This document shows positions 49,536-61,430 of a stretch of DNA of 64,000 bases, one piece after another (the stretch's first letter is position 1; every line of letters starts with the position of its first letter). The position numbers and the translations under genes are program-made. Under the pieces are notes generated by a model, which saw only the letters and a list, made by a program, of their open reading frames with translations, did no database searches and was not told the origin of the DNA. The stretch spans positions 744,001 to 808,000 of the forward strand of contig QANY01012022.1 of NCBI GenBank assembly GCA_003255025.1. The letters are read 5' to 3'. The stretch is from Datisca glomerata. Lineage: Eukaryota > Streptophyta > Magnoliopsida > Cucurbitales > Datiscaceae.

Positions 49536-49847
49536 TATTTGGTATGGCGTGAAACGTGTTGCATTGTCATTGGTTTTGGGGAAAACACCCATTACACCGA
49601 ATACCATGAGTCTTTTGATAATCGTGGTTGTTAGTAAAAATATATGGTATATTAACTTGATAGTATATGCGTCACAATATTTTTGTAGAAAAATATTATG
49701 CTTAGTAATGTCATACCCTCTCTCTTAATTAGAATTAGATGTAATAATCTCATCATGTTCATTACAATTTTGTCACACATACAAATTAATAAGTTAGTAT
49801 GTTACTCATATTTTAACCAACAATTATTATTTCTTACATCAAAGTTA

Positions 49848-50056
49848 TTTAAAATATATTATTAATGTCATCTCATGTATTTACAATCAGATTATAAATT
49901 ATATTGTTACAACATATCATAATAAATACTATAAACATAATTTATCTTGAAGTTATTTAAATTATATTGTTAATATTATCTAATATATGTCAATGAGACT
50001 ATAAATTATATTATTACAATAAATTATAATAACTATTATAAATGTAGTTTAGAAAT
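49848..50056. repeat. Diverged tandem duplication, period about 105 bp
   Basis: GTTATTTAAAATATATTATT...ATTATAAATTATATTGTTAC is followed by GTTATTTAAATTATATTGTT...CTATAAATTATATTATTAC in the next unit. Confidence 0.75.
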
Positions 50057-50172
50057 AATCATTTAGTGAGTAACTTAAAGAGTGGATTAATTATTTAATT
50101 AAATAGCTTTATTACTCTATGATGGCATTTAATTTTAAATTGAAGGATAATTTGGTGGTTTTAAGAAATAAT

Positions 50173-51546
50173 TGTTGGTTGTCGCGGCACATGCACAGCG
50201 GAAACGTGTGGCTCGAGGCTATTTAAAAATTAATTTTTAATAAAGATTAATTTTTTTAATAAAACAAAATTTGCGCAATGTCACGGTAACTAAATAATAA
50301 ATTTTTTATTGAAAACTCTTTTTCAATCAATCATGATCCATTATTATATTTATACATTAAATCTACACCATACAAAGTTAGGAATCACATATGCTTATAA
50401 TTATGTACTTGCCCCAGAATATATATATATATATATATAATTTAATTAATTAATAAATCACACATAATTATCTAATAATTATGTACTTACTCCAGAATAA
50501 TTTTTTTTTGCAAGTCAGTCCTTTTCTCATATTCTCAAATATTCACACCCTAGATTATATAATACAGAGGTGACTTGGAGACCATAAACCTATAATCCTA
50601 AGCTACAATAAACCAGATTATTGATTAAACTCTTTAATTAATTAATCTTATTTATTACCATTATTTCTCCACTATAAATATGAAATTGAACTCGTAGTGA
50701 TTATAAAATATATTTATAGAGTATTCTCATGTAGTCCACTGATATAATCATTTCATATAGTTTTGTCATCCAATTATTGGTTTATAAATTAGAACTGGTC
50801 AAAATTATCATTTTACCCCTCTAAGTACCTCTTGATCCTTAAGTACCATTACCCACTAGTGAATGACTAAGTTATAGTCTTATTATATATTTGAGTTCAA
50901 TAACCATTCAGTTTCAGAATTAACACTTATGATAACCAATATATGATACGTTAGAAAAACTTGGATTCTAAATCTTGCAAAATCATATTCTCAGCCATCC
51001 ACATCACTGAATCTCTAAAACAAAAGTCATTTGCTTGTTTCACAAACAAACCTTAACGGGTGAATCAAAAGAGTCCAGTAGAAGAAGTTCATGACTACTT
51101 AGGATTCAAACTGATATAAATATGATCATTGAATTGATATGTATTAAATCTTTATGATAAACGGCACGTTAATAAATATATTAATTCACATCGGTCCAGT
51201 CATATATAATCTCATTATATAACGTACATTAACTAAGATGTCTATACATATCAATGATCCGGATATAGATCACACGCATTCATAATGTTTAGTGAATTGT
51301 ACTAGTAACCATTCATTAAAGATTTCATACTATAATATGTTGCTGATAATTTTATTCATTACCTATGATCTTAATCTTCCCGTACCAATACAAGACCATA
51401 GTCTCTTTAATAAATATGAAATTTTGAGATATTTATATAAATTATTCAATAATAATTTAAAAGAACAATTATAAGAAAAATATAATTCTCATTAAATATC
51501 ATATCAAAATGTCAATACACATTCTTTGAGGGAATAACCTCCAACA
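50173..51546 (-). repeat. 3' LTR of the copia element
   Basis: The LTR begins TGTTGGAGGTTATTCC at 51546 and ends ...CAACCAACA at 50173, with matching TGTTGG/CCAACA ends. At 1374 bp it is long for copia. Its 5' partner is outside the window, so the length rests on the end motifs only. It contains an (AT)n run near 50418-50440. Confidence 0.75.
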
Positions 51547-51566
51547 ATCTCCAACTTGCCATAAAG
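51547..51566 (-). other. Polypurine tract of the copia element
   Basis: TGGCAAGTTGGAGAT directly precedes TGTTGGAGG; an AAGTGGGAGAT-like tract before TGTTGG is typical of plant copia elements. Confidence 0.7.
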
Positions 51567-51714
51567 CAAATGTGGCATTTCTCTCAATCTCATGTTACAC
51601 ACGTGATCCTCAAATGACTTCGCAAGAAATTTTGTAAAAGGATCCACCAGGTTCAGTTCCAACGCTATCTTCATAACAGTCACATCTCATCGATGCAGAA
51701 TCACTATAAGAAAC

Positions 51715-52155
51715 AAGGGCTTTAGTGACCAACATTTTGGTCGCTAAAGCCCCAAAACTTCATCCCGAAAGGCTTTCGTGATGAACTTATGTCGCGAAAA
51801 GGTCTTTCACGATGAAATACAGATATTTCGCATAGCCTTTAATGGAAAAAGAAAACTTGTAGCGGAAGGGTTTCGCGACGAAAATAAATATTAGTCGCGA
51901 AAGTGTTTTTGTGACCAAAATATAACTGGTCGCAAAATGAATTTGTGACGAAAAAAATTTGGTTGCGAAAAATCGACGAAAAAAATTTGGTCGCCAAAGT
52001 TTTTTCGAGACCAAAAGAAATTTCATTGCAAAAACCTTTTTGCGACCAATTTTTCTTTTCGTCACAAAAGCTTTTGCGACCAAAAAGAAGTTTCGTCGCA
52101 AAAACCTTTTGCCACCAATTTCTTTTTGTCACGAAATGTTTTCGGTGGCCCAAAT
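51715..52155. repeat. Left subterminal repeats of the CACTA element
   Basis: Many direct and inverted copies of short motifs (TTTCGTCGCAAAAACC, TTTTGCGACCAA, TTCGCGACGAAA) fill 440 bp. In En/Spm such repeats bind the TNPA protein. Lys/Phe-rich open frames on both strands here (for example 51787-52153) are by-products of the repeats. Confidence 0.8.
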
Positions 52156-52445
52156 TTTACATTACAAAATGTTGTAATAATAATTAATATCACATGTAAT
52201 AGCAATTAATATCATCAAAAAATTTATCAAACCCGATATTTTTCTAAGATATATATATATCATTAATATAGTAATTCATAACAAAATCTTTGGATTATAA
52301 TTCATTACAGAATTTGATTCACAAATGTATCCCAAAAAATATAAGAGAGTATTTAAAATTTGATGTTACAAGTACAAAGCTTAACAAATATTCTATAACT
52401 CATGTGTCTATTGTTGAGTCCATCAGGAGATGAAAAAATGTTTTG
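52156..52445. other. Spacer between left subterminal repeats and TNPA-like gene
   Basis: AT-rich; probably the 3' untranslated part of the TNPA-like gene. Nothing else seen. Confidence 0.5.
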
Positions 52446-54817
52446 TCAAGCCCAAGCAAGTAAGCTTTGTAGTTGGCTCTTTACTGACTTGATTTGTTTT
52501 TTTAATTCTATATTTTCAACTCCAATTCGACTCTTTTTCTTGGAAGTTGTCGTTGGGGCTCCATGTCCAAGACCTTTATCTCGCACGATGACTTCTTCAA
52601 CTATCTTTTCTTCGGAGCGAGGTGTGGCATCTTCAGCTATAGGCTCATCTCGTAAAGTACACATGTGTTCCTGTGTAACATCATAATGAGCCAAGCTTTA
52701 AATTAAAACTATCACTACTATCTTTAGACAAGAAGAATCAATCAGAAAGTATTCAAACATCATCATCAAGTACGCTCAGATATAAAGTGGATAACCCCCA
52801 CATCCACACACACATTGAAACTAACACTATTATCAAGACAATAAGCATCAATTCAGAAAATATTCAAAAATCATTTAACACACTCAAATACAAAGTGATA
52901 ACCCCCCCCCCCCCACACACATTGAAACTAACACTATTATCAAGACAANNNNNNNNNCACACACACACTCACACACATATTGAAACTAACACTATTATCA
53001 AGACAAGGAATATCAATTCAAAAAATATTCGAAAGTCATCTAACACGCTCAGATACAAAGTGATAACACCCCCCCACACCCACACACACATTGAAACTAA
53101 CACTATTATCAAGACAATGAATATCAATTCAGAAAATATTCAAAAATCATCAAACATGCTCAGATACAAAGTGATAACCCCCCCCCCCCACACACACACA
53201 CACCCACGCACATATTGAAACTAACACTATTATCAAGACAATGAGTATCAATTTAGAAAATATTCAAAAATCATCAAACACGTTTAGATACAAAGTGATA
53301 ACCCCTCCCCCACACCCATATTGAAACTAACACTATTATCAAGACAAGGAGCATCAATTCAAAAAATATTCAAAAATTATCTCACACGCTCAGATACAAA
53401 GTAAAAACCCCCCCAACACTCATATTGAAACTAACATTATTATCAAGATAAGGAACATCAATTCAGAAAATATTCAAAAATCATCTGACACGCTAAGATA
53501 CAAAATGATAAAGCCCCCCCCCCCACACACACACATACCCACACCCACACACACCTACATTGAAACTAGCATTATTATCAAGACAAGGAGCATCAATTCA
53601 AAAAATATTCAAAAATCATCTAACACGCTCAGATACAAAGTGATAACCCCCCCAACACGCACACATTGAAACTAACACTAACACTATTACCAAGACAATG
53701 TGTATTAATTAAAAAAATATTCAAAAATCATGTAACACACTCAGATAAAAAGTGATAACCCCCCCCCACACACACACACATTGAAACTAACACTATTTGA
53801 GGACAAGGTGCATCAATTTAGAAAATATTTAAGAGGGGTTACTCACATATATTGCGTGAGCCGTATCATTCTGCCAACATTTTATAGCACTTAAATGCGT
53901 GTTGTAAAACATTTCAATTCGAGTAGGTGCTACGCCAGTTGAAGCTTCCTATCCAAAATGCAACAAAAGTTAAGTCATACAAACTAAACATTATTTAGAG
54001 TACTAAAACAATATTTTGATTCATCTGACGTAATTGATGATCAAGAAAAGATACATTCCCTCCATTATGATTGTATAGAAGGTTTTGACGGTTTTGAGAA
54101 TTGAATTTTGAGCATGCTTATAATAAATGAGTTTAATGATTGAAATAATTAGTATAAATAAGCTTTGACGATAGAAATTACCTCAAATATCTTCGTCTCC
54201 CAAACTGTCCATAGCCAATCCTAATCATCCTGTGATACACCCTTATAAGGTTGTCGTCCTACTATATTGGATCTTTAAATCTTTTATAATGTCTATGCAA
54301 TGTGTACTTGTATTCCTTATATGTGTTCACTGCTTCAAATTTAATCCAATTGATCATAGCATTACTGGTCGATTAAAAAGTAAAATGGACCAATAATCTT
54401 TTACTATTAGTCACGCGATAAAAAAACATAACAATAAATAGATGTATCATTATTACATGCAGCCTATCAATTATAACTGCCAGGAATTTTTCAAGCACAT
54501 TGGACCAACCCTCATATTGAAGTGATATGAATTGTCGTACGAGGGCACCAATCTCAAGGTTGAATTGGACGGTCCACTTTCCAACAGGTCTAACAACACC
54601 GGGAGGAGGAGTATCGATTGGTAATTTTTCGAATAGCTCACTAACCTCTCATACTCCCCGAAGAAGATGAAGCCCCTACAACAAAATAGAGAATAAGAAA
54701 CAATTATAATAGGAACTATTACAAAGTGTATATACCTGAATGAGAACCATCTTCATCAGATGAAGATCCTACAACAGGATCTAGATTTGGAAGAGGAATA
54801 TTTCTTCTGAGAGACAT
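52446..54817 (-). pseudogene. CACTA second gene, TNPA-like (plant transposase, Ptta/En/Spm family)
   Basis: An ATG at 54817 opens with MSLRRNIPLP and an acidic Ser-rich stretch. The next coding block (about 54650-54470) has LPIDTPPPGVVRPVGKWTVQ, LVRQFISLQYEGWSN and LEKFLAVI. A further one (54370-54200) has YKEYKYTLHRHYKRFKDPI and DDWDWLWTVWE, and another (53950-53850) has APTRIEMFYNTHLSAIKCW. The last part (52694-52446) begins HYDVTQEHMC and ends in a Lys/Glu-rich probable coiled coil. This block order is that of the Ptta/En/Spm family, the DNA-binding partner of the transposase. Introns are inferred; the long one at 53840-52700 is filled by a minisatellite. Two adjacent stops in the KRFKDPI block suggest decay. 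Confidence 0.7.
52796..53835. repeat. Minisatellite, about ten units of 105-135 bp, with poly-C and CA runs
   Basis: Each unit begins ATTGAAACTAACACTATTAT, continues CAAGACAA...ATCAATTCAGAAAATATTCA and CGCTCAGATACAAAGTGATA, and ends in a C run followed by CA repeats of varied length. Units start near 52814, 52921, 52979, 53090, 53216, 53321, 53427, 53560, 53665 and 53781. The second is cut by nine N (52949-52957). Length differences lie mainly in the C and CA runs. Open frames here arise from the repeat. Confidence 0.95.
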
Positions 54818-54949
54818 TATTAACCTGCATAAAGATAAGTGGCATGAAAGACTATCATAAACAAGTTATTGCTTACAAAATAAATAAAATCAAATTTAAG
54901 AAGAAATGAACAAATATTTTACGCTAACAAGTTCACCGTTACTTTAAAA

Positions 54950-57900
54950 TTCAATTTATATCATCATCACTTGGTATAATATCATCTGAATCATCATCAT
55001 AATTAACCAAAGTGTCATCTTCATTGTCATCATCATCAATAAAATCAATATCTTCAATATTATTATCTCCTACTCTAATAACATTTTCATCTATTTTAGA
55101 AGGTTCCACGTCATGCCTGTGATATTACATTGTTTCTAACTCATCTAGATCGATAGATGGAAAAGTTATTTCTGTAGACCCTATGACTTCATCTTGTTCT
55201 ATCTCAGGGACATCCATAAATGTCTATGTTGAACCTTTTGTACCACTTTTCAATTGACTCCAAATTTGCAATCATCAACATAAAAGACATGTTGTGCTTG
55301 ATATGCGAGAATAAAAAGCTCATTTTTATACCAAGTTTGATACCCATTTACACAAGGGAAACCAAGATCTCTCTTTGCTCTATTTCTTTTTGCATTTGTG
55401 TCCAACCACTCACATCTAAATAATATAACATTTCTTTCTCGTATATATTGCATCTCAATCACTTCTTTTAACCTACCAAAAAATCTAGTCTCTTCTCCAT
55501 CATGTTCTCTTGGAACTACTAAGCCACTATTTTGGGTTGTCCGGTGATGATCACAATCTATATTATGGTATCGAATGCCATTGACAATACAACTAGAATA
55601 TTACCTGACACGATTATCTAGACCAAATGGTAAAGCATATAAATCATATGTGGCTTCTAATGACCCTTGGCGGCGCAACTCAATGATCTAATAAAAATAA
55701 CAAAAGTATTAGTTACTTCCGTACTAATTTTATTATATATATTTAGTAAAAAATATACACATACCCGATTTCTAAACCATTCAGGAAATTGGTTTTGATG
55801 TCTTGAACTTAAGCCAACCCGACTAACTCTGTTTAATTCTCTCATTTGCTCCTTGCACATATTAATCATTTTATTTTAATGATTTGAAACATAAAAAACA
55901 ACCACTGAAAATTAGACTTAATAATGTTATTGATATACTTACACTAAGTAAGGTTGTAACTCATCGCAATTATTCAGCATATACCATTGGGCAATCTCTA
56001 ATTATTGTTTAAAAAGGTGAACTATTTTCTTACCCTCAATTGGACGAGCTCGTTGAGTGAAGACAGCTACTGACCCCTCATTTAGTTTGTCAAAGTACTC
56101 ATCATCATTCCTTTCATTCCGCGTGAATTTGGTTTCAATGCCACGGATATACAATGAGCAAAAAGTCAACAACTCATTAACAATATAGGCTTCTGCAATC
56201 AAACCCTCTAGACGAGCTTTGTCTCTAACATATTTTTTAAGTGTACACAAACTCCTGTCATATGACAACAATTACATTGTGCACAAAATATTTGATGTGT
56301 AAGTAAAGGAAAAGTTGAGAGATATACCTTTCAATTGGGTACATCCAACTATAACCAACAGGATCACACAATTTTGCTTCTTGCAGTAAATGAACTGCCA
56401 AATGTACCATAACATCAAAGAAAGCTAGGGGAAATATCCTATCTAACTTACACACGATCAAACTTATTTCCATCTCTAAGAATATCCAAGTCCTTAGTGT
56501 TCAGTGTTTTCGAGCACAATTCTTTGAAGTAGTTAGACAGCTCAACCAAAGTAGTGCACACATCCTTACCCAATAAATCACGAATCCCAACTGGTAAAAG
56601 TCTTTGAAGTAAAACATGACAATCATAACTTTTCAATCCTGAAACCTTACCCTCAGCTTGGTTGATACATCGTGATATGTTTGCTGTGAAGTCATCTGGA
56701 AACTTGACTTACTTTAAGAAACCACAAAAATTTCTTCTCTCTTTTACTGTCAACGTGTAACACGCAGGTGGTTTAAAATATTTGTTCCCTTTCAGTTCAA
56801 GGTGTAGTTCTTTTCTTATATTCATGTCGGCTAGGTCCAATCGAGCTTTGTAAGTGTCTTTTGTTTTGCCTTCTATATTCAACAATGTACCTAATATATT
56901 ATCACAAATATTTTTCTTGATATGCATGACATCTAATTTTGTCTGATTTTCAACTTAGACCAATATGGAAGTTGAAAAAAAACACACTTTTCTTAGCCCA
57001 ACTAAGACCATCTAAAGGACGCTTTCTGTTTTTGTCTAACCTATTCGGGTTTTTTTCCAAACTTGACAAATTGAATTTAATCTAACTGCTTCAATGTATC
57101 TTCTCTTGTCAACTTTCTTGGTGCATCACGAAACTCTTGTTTACCGTCATGCAATCTCCTCCTCCACCACATATGATCACAAGAAAAATATTGTCGATGT
57201 CCCATGTAACATATTTTACTTGGCAACCTCAACAAAGATGCATCTTCATTGCAAACAAGACATGTCAAGTACCCTTTTGTACTCAAACTAGACAAATCTC
57301 TATATTCTGGAAAGTCATTAATTGTCCACAACATAGCAGCATGCATAGTAAAAGATTGCCCAGAAGTGACATCAAATGTTTGCACCCCATCCCAAAGTTG
57401 TTTTAACTCATTTATCAATGGCTACAAATACACATCATTATCTTTATCGGGTGATCTTGGACCAGAAATCAATAACGCCATCATAAAGCACGGTTATGTC
57501 ATACACTTCCATGAAGGAAGGTTATGAGGTACTAATATGATTGACAACATGTTATATGAGTTGCTCATATTTCTGAATAGATTAAATCCATCCGTTGTGA
57601 GTCCTAATCTTATATTTCGAGCATCTTCTGCAAACCAACTATATTGCTTATCAAAATCCTTCCAACATTCTGAATCAGCAGGATGTCTCAATACACCTTC
57701 AACGTTGACATGTTTCTCCTTGTGCCATCTCATATTGGACGATGTTTATTTTGACTTGAACAATCTTTGAAGTCTGGGTATAACAGGAAAGTGACGCAAA
57801 ACTTTTTACGGAACTTTCTTATCCTTCCCATCATCCATTTTATATCTTGGTTCACCACATTCTGGACATCTGTCTTTTCCTTCATTCTCTTTCTAGAATA

Positions 57901-58239
57901 AAGCACAATCATATTTACAAGAATGAATGGTGTCATATTCCAACCCTAAATCTTTTAATTTTTTTTGGTTTCATAGTAAAAGGCTGGAATTTTTTAGCCT
58001 ACTGGATGAGAACCATTTAAAACTTCAAGTAATTAGTCAAATGACTTATTGCTCCAATGATTAAGCATTTTCATCTGCATCAACTTCATAATAAAAGATA
58101 GTGAAATATACTTTTGACAACCAGGATAAAGTCATTCTTCGACTTCACTAAACAAATCACTAAATCTGTCTAACGTCTCTGCATTTAGATGTATTCTTTC
58201 CGTATTAACCTCTCCAACTCGTTCACCATTCACCTTCAT
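54950..58239 (-). pseudogene. CACTA transposase, TNPD-like (Transposase_21, DUF4218, DUF4216)
   Basis: From 58239: MKVNGERVGEVNTERIHL and YPGCQKYISLSFIMKLMQMK with LNHWSNKSFD (N-terminal region). Then come RWHKEKHVNVEGVLRHPADS, FAEDARNIRLGLTTDGFNLF and ISGPRSPDKDNDVYL with WTINDFPEYRDLSSLSTKG, KICYMGHRQYF and RDAPRKL. LDVMHIKKNICDNILGTLLN completes the Transposase_21 core. DUF4218 follows (IVCKLDRIFPLAFFDVMVHL, SWMYPIERY, AEAYIVNELLTFCSLY), then DUF4216 (FRCEWLD, FILAYQAQHVFYV) and an acidic tail. This is the catalytic subunit that cuts at the ends. A TAG stands for Gln in YLQPL (about 57420), and a frame change precedes LDVMHIKKN (about 56945), so this copy appears inactive. Confidence 0.9.
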
Positions 58240-58969
58240 CCCAACAAAACCACACACGTTATCTAATCCTAAGTTTTAAGTGCTCCATCGGCGACAACCG
58301 AAATATCAAACTATAGAAAAAACTAATTAAACATCGAGCTATTCATTTACCAAAGTCAGTACAAGCAACCATACAAAAAGAAGTTCCCTTTTATCTCATC
58401 ACTTCTGATTTCTGAGAAACCAAAAAAGATAATTAAGGTACTCAAAACCTAAAAGTATTATTAAATTCAATACCAATTCTGCACTTAATTTGAAAGAAGA
58501 AGAACTGAACAAACAAGAAGGACCCGTTGATTTTCACCAAAAATAGAGAAAACAATAGAGGGCGAATCAATAATCAATGAAAAAATTAAGGTCTGGATGC
58601 GAATTGAGATTGAGAAAATTAAGAGGAGGCATACATTACTGGCATTCCGGAGACAACACAGTACAACAAAAAATTAGAAAAGAGAAGAGATAGAAAACTA
58701 AAGGAGCAACGCTGAGCTGGAGAGATCGAAAGACGAGTTTGCTTACCTACACTTACAGAGACAGTGGAGAGCTTGACGACAAATGGAGAAGCTCCAACAC
58801 GCGGGAGGGGAAAGACTCTGTCGTGGGGCTAAGACGGGAAAGCTCGATATGTCGTGGGTAGGGGAATGCGAGGGTATTGTTTTTTTTGTTTTTTTGTTTT
58901 TTTGTGTTTTTAGAGCTAGCTACCTTGTTAAAATGATGTCGTTTTAATAAGGCTACCTCTCAATGATGA
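58240..58969 (-). other. 5' region of the TNPD-like gene
   Basis: Upstream of 58239 no further coding exon is clear, although TNPD proteins often start earlier. A stretch at 58680-58860 is less AT-rich and may be promoter and leader. A TTTTTTGTTTTTTTG run lies at about 58880-58905. Confidence 0.45.
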
Positions 58970-59290
58970 CATTTCAAATTTGTCGATATAAATAAGGCCT
59001 TTTCTCGATGAAACTCTTGGTTGGTCCCTATAGACGAAGCCTTTACCGACCAACTTTCTACTTCATCGGCAAACACAAGAATTTTTACCAACAAATAAAA
59101 ATATTTGCGGCTAAAACTTTAAGAAATTGGCATGCTAGGCCCTTTTTTTAGGTGAATTTTATTTCGACACGTGAGAACTTTGTCGCTATAGGACATTTTT
59201 AGCGACCCACATAAATGTCAGTCGCTAAAACTTGGCTTTTGGCGATGAATTTTATGTCGTGGCGAAAAAGGTATCGCTAAAGGTTAGTTT
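58970..59290. repeat. Right subterminal repeats of the CACTA element
   Basis: Inverted relatives of the left motifs (TTAGCGACC, GGCGATGAATTTTATGTCG, TTTACCGACCAA) cluster next to the right end. Confidence 0.65.
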
Positions 59291-59300
59291 TCTTGTAGTG

Positions 59301-60064
59301 AATCTCTCTTACAAGATGATATTTCCTCTCTAAGTGTTTTCCCCTCTTGTGACTCCACGGTTCCTTGGCATTCGCTACCGCCCAACTGTTGTCACTGTAT
59401 AGGATCAATGGCTTGTCCTTATCAGGAACTACTTCCAGATCAGTATAGAACTTTCTGAGCCATACTGTTTCTTTTACAGCTCAAAAACCGCTATATATTT
59501 GACTTTCATAGTGGAATCTACAATGCTGGATTGTTTAATACTTCTCCAGACTATAGCTCCTCCACCTAGTGTGAATAATGATCCAGATGTCAAATTTCGA
59601 CTGTCTTTGTATGATTGAAAGTCAAAATTAGTATATCTAGTGGGGTTCAGGTATTCACCTGAATAAACAAGCATATAATTTCTCATTCTCCTAAGATACT
59701 TGAGAATATGCTTTACTGCAATCCACTGTTCCAAACCTGGATTCGATTGATAACGATTGACAATTCCCACTGCATAACAAATATCCGGTCTCATACACAA
59801 CATGTCATGCATAAGACTTTTAACTGCTGAAATATAGGGAACCTTTCTCATATCCTCTTCCTCCTTAGGTGTTTTAGGACATTGTTCTTTAGAGAGGACA
59901 ATTCCATGTCTGGTTGGTAGTTGACTTTTTTTAGATTTCTCTAGAGAGAATCTCTCCTGCACCTTATCAATATAAGATGCTTGAGAAAGGGCCAAGAGCT
60001 TGTTCTTTTTATCTCTTAAGATTTGGATGCCTAGAACATAGCCCGCTTCTCCCAAATCTTTCAT
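59301..60064 (-). pseudogene. Copia RT C-terminal part and RNase H
   Basis: MKDLGEAGYVLGIQILRD opens the frame, followed by SQASYIDKVQERFSLE, MRPDICYAVGIVNRYQSNPG, ILKYLRRMRNYMLVY and the RNase H region with SGSLFTLGGGAIVWRSIKQ. After a frame change near 59480, VWLRKF, LYSDNSWAVANAKEP and RKYHLVREI reach the CACTA insertion. RNase H resumes beyond it at 51701. Confidence 0.9.
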
Positions 60065-60410
60065 TTAAGATTTCTCAGCTAACCACTTATTTACCTTTGG
60101 CAGAGTCTCTACATCATTCCCAATAAGTAGAATATTATCAACATAAAGAACTAAAATAACCATTATCTTATCTTTGATGTATTTATAAACACATTCTTTG
60201 TCAACATTTTGGTTGAAGCCATATGATTTTATAATCTCATCAAAGGTAAGATTCCAAGATCTAGATGTTTGCTTTAATCCATAAATGAATTTAAGCAACT
60301 TATATACTTTCTGATCTTGCCCCTTTTGTACGAACTCTTCTTGTTGCACCAGATAGATGCTTTCTTCAAGACAATTATTTAGAAAAGCTATTTTGACGTT
60401 CATTTTCTAT
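60065..60410 (-). pseudogene. Copia reverse transcriptase core, active site YVDN
   Basis: MNVKIAFLNNCLEESIYLVQ, KFIYGLKQTSRSWN and the active-site strand VLYVDNILLIGND are the conserved core blocks. The motif should be YVDD; here the second Asp is Asn (GAT to AAT), which removes polymerase activity. A TAA stop separates this part from MKDLGEA. Confidence 0.9.
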
Positions 60411-60842
60411 ATCTCATAGTCAAAACTAGCAGCTATGGACAAAAGGATGTGAATGGATTTTAGCATGTTCACATGAGAGAATGTCTATTCATAATCGACT
60501 CATTCCCTTTGTGTATACCCTTTGGTTATTAACCATGCCTTGGAAGTCTTTAAATTTCTCATATGTACCTCTTTTCTTCTTGAGCCTGACATATTCAGGT
60601 GGATCTATAAGTTTCCAAACAGAATTGGAATACATAGATTCCATTTTCTGGTTCATGGCATCATGTTATTTCTCCTTTTCAGGATCATACATTACTTCTT
60701 CATAAGATAATGGATCATCCTTATAAGTGTCTGAGACAAGGACATGTGCCTTTAGTTCATAGCAAACTGGTTGTCTAATAACCCTCACACTATAGCGTTG
60801 CACCGGGGTTTCCTTTGCATGAACTATGATTTCTCTGGTTTG
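60411..60842 (-). pseudogene. Copia RT N-terminal part, decayed
   Basis: The region links the integrase tail to the RT core but is so altered by stops that only scattered words (for example EPDPEKEK-like acidic text near 60680, HSHPFVHSC-like 3' part) can be read. Plus-strand frames here are shadows. Confidence 0.55.
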
Positions 60843-61430
60843 TCATTTATCAGTAGAAATTGATGGTGGTCTGATCTCATCACTCGTTAATTCCCCGAGA
60901 ACTAGTTTGCTTCGAGGTTTGTAGTTTTTCATATAGTAATGTTCAAGGAAGGTGGCATTTGTCGATACGAACATTTTTTTATCCTTGTGACTATAAAAGT
61001 ACCCACATTTAGTATTTGGAGCATAGCCAACGAATATGCATACTTCATATATTGAGTCTAACTTTTTAGTCTTAGATCTAAGAACGTGATCTAGACACCC
61101 CATATACAGAAATGACGCAAACTGGGTTTGGAGTCATTCAATAACTCTAAAGGTGTCTTACTTACAGACTTAGAAAATACTACATTCAAAATGTATGTAG
61201 CCGTGTGTAATGTATATCCCTAAAATGTAAGTGATAGTGATGAGTAGCTTAACATCGACCTAACCATATCCAATAAGGTACGGTTTCTCATTTTTGAAAC
61301 ACCATTTTGCTGTGGCATTCTAGGAACTGTGGGTTGGGATAGGATTTTATACTCCAGCAAGTAATCCTTGAATTCTAAATCCAAATATTCACCACATCGA
61401 TCTAATGAAAGAGTTTTCAATGATTTACCT
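60843..61430 (-). pseudogene. Copia integrase, C-terminal half, Glu replaced by Lys
   Basis: The frame 61420-61220 shows TLSLDRCGEYLDLEFKDYLL and PQQNGVSKMRNRTLLDMVRS. The Asp of the second motif is kept (SDRGGEY has become LDRCGEY), but the catalytic Glu in GVSERRNR is Lys (AAA). The frame 61103-60843 adds MGCLDHVLRSKTKKLDSIYE and CIFVGYAPNTKCGYFYSHKD, the segment after the core. Confidence 0.9.

Larger units (their letters stand above)
48528..50172. other. Non-coding region, possibly Helitron interior in part
   Basis: From about 48850 to 49560 the base composition is less AT-rich than around it and contains a 127-bp duplication, with no recognisable gene. From 49620 on it is AT-rich with a second local duplication. 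Confidence 0.45.
51702..59300. mobile_element. CACTA (En/Spm) DNA transposon, 7.6 kb
   Basis: The left end is CACTATAAGAAAC and the right end reads inward CACTACAAGAAAA. Both are flanked by AAT (51699-51701 and 59301-59303), the 3-bp target duplication expected of CACTA elements. Subterminal repeats, a TNPD-like transposase and a TNPA-like gene are all present and on the minus strand. The insertion interrupts copia RNase H, and the two halves join in register if it and one AAT are removed. Confidence 0.95.

Noticed and set aside
51787..52187. Overlapping Lys/Phe-rich open frames on both strands
   Set aside because: They follow the subterminal repeats of the CACTA element in several frames at once, with no codon signal.
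52787..53218. Open frame of 143 codons rich in His and Thr
   Set aside because: It is produced by the CACTA minisatellite and its CA runs and crosses an N gap; not a gene.
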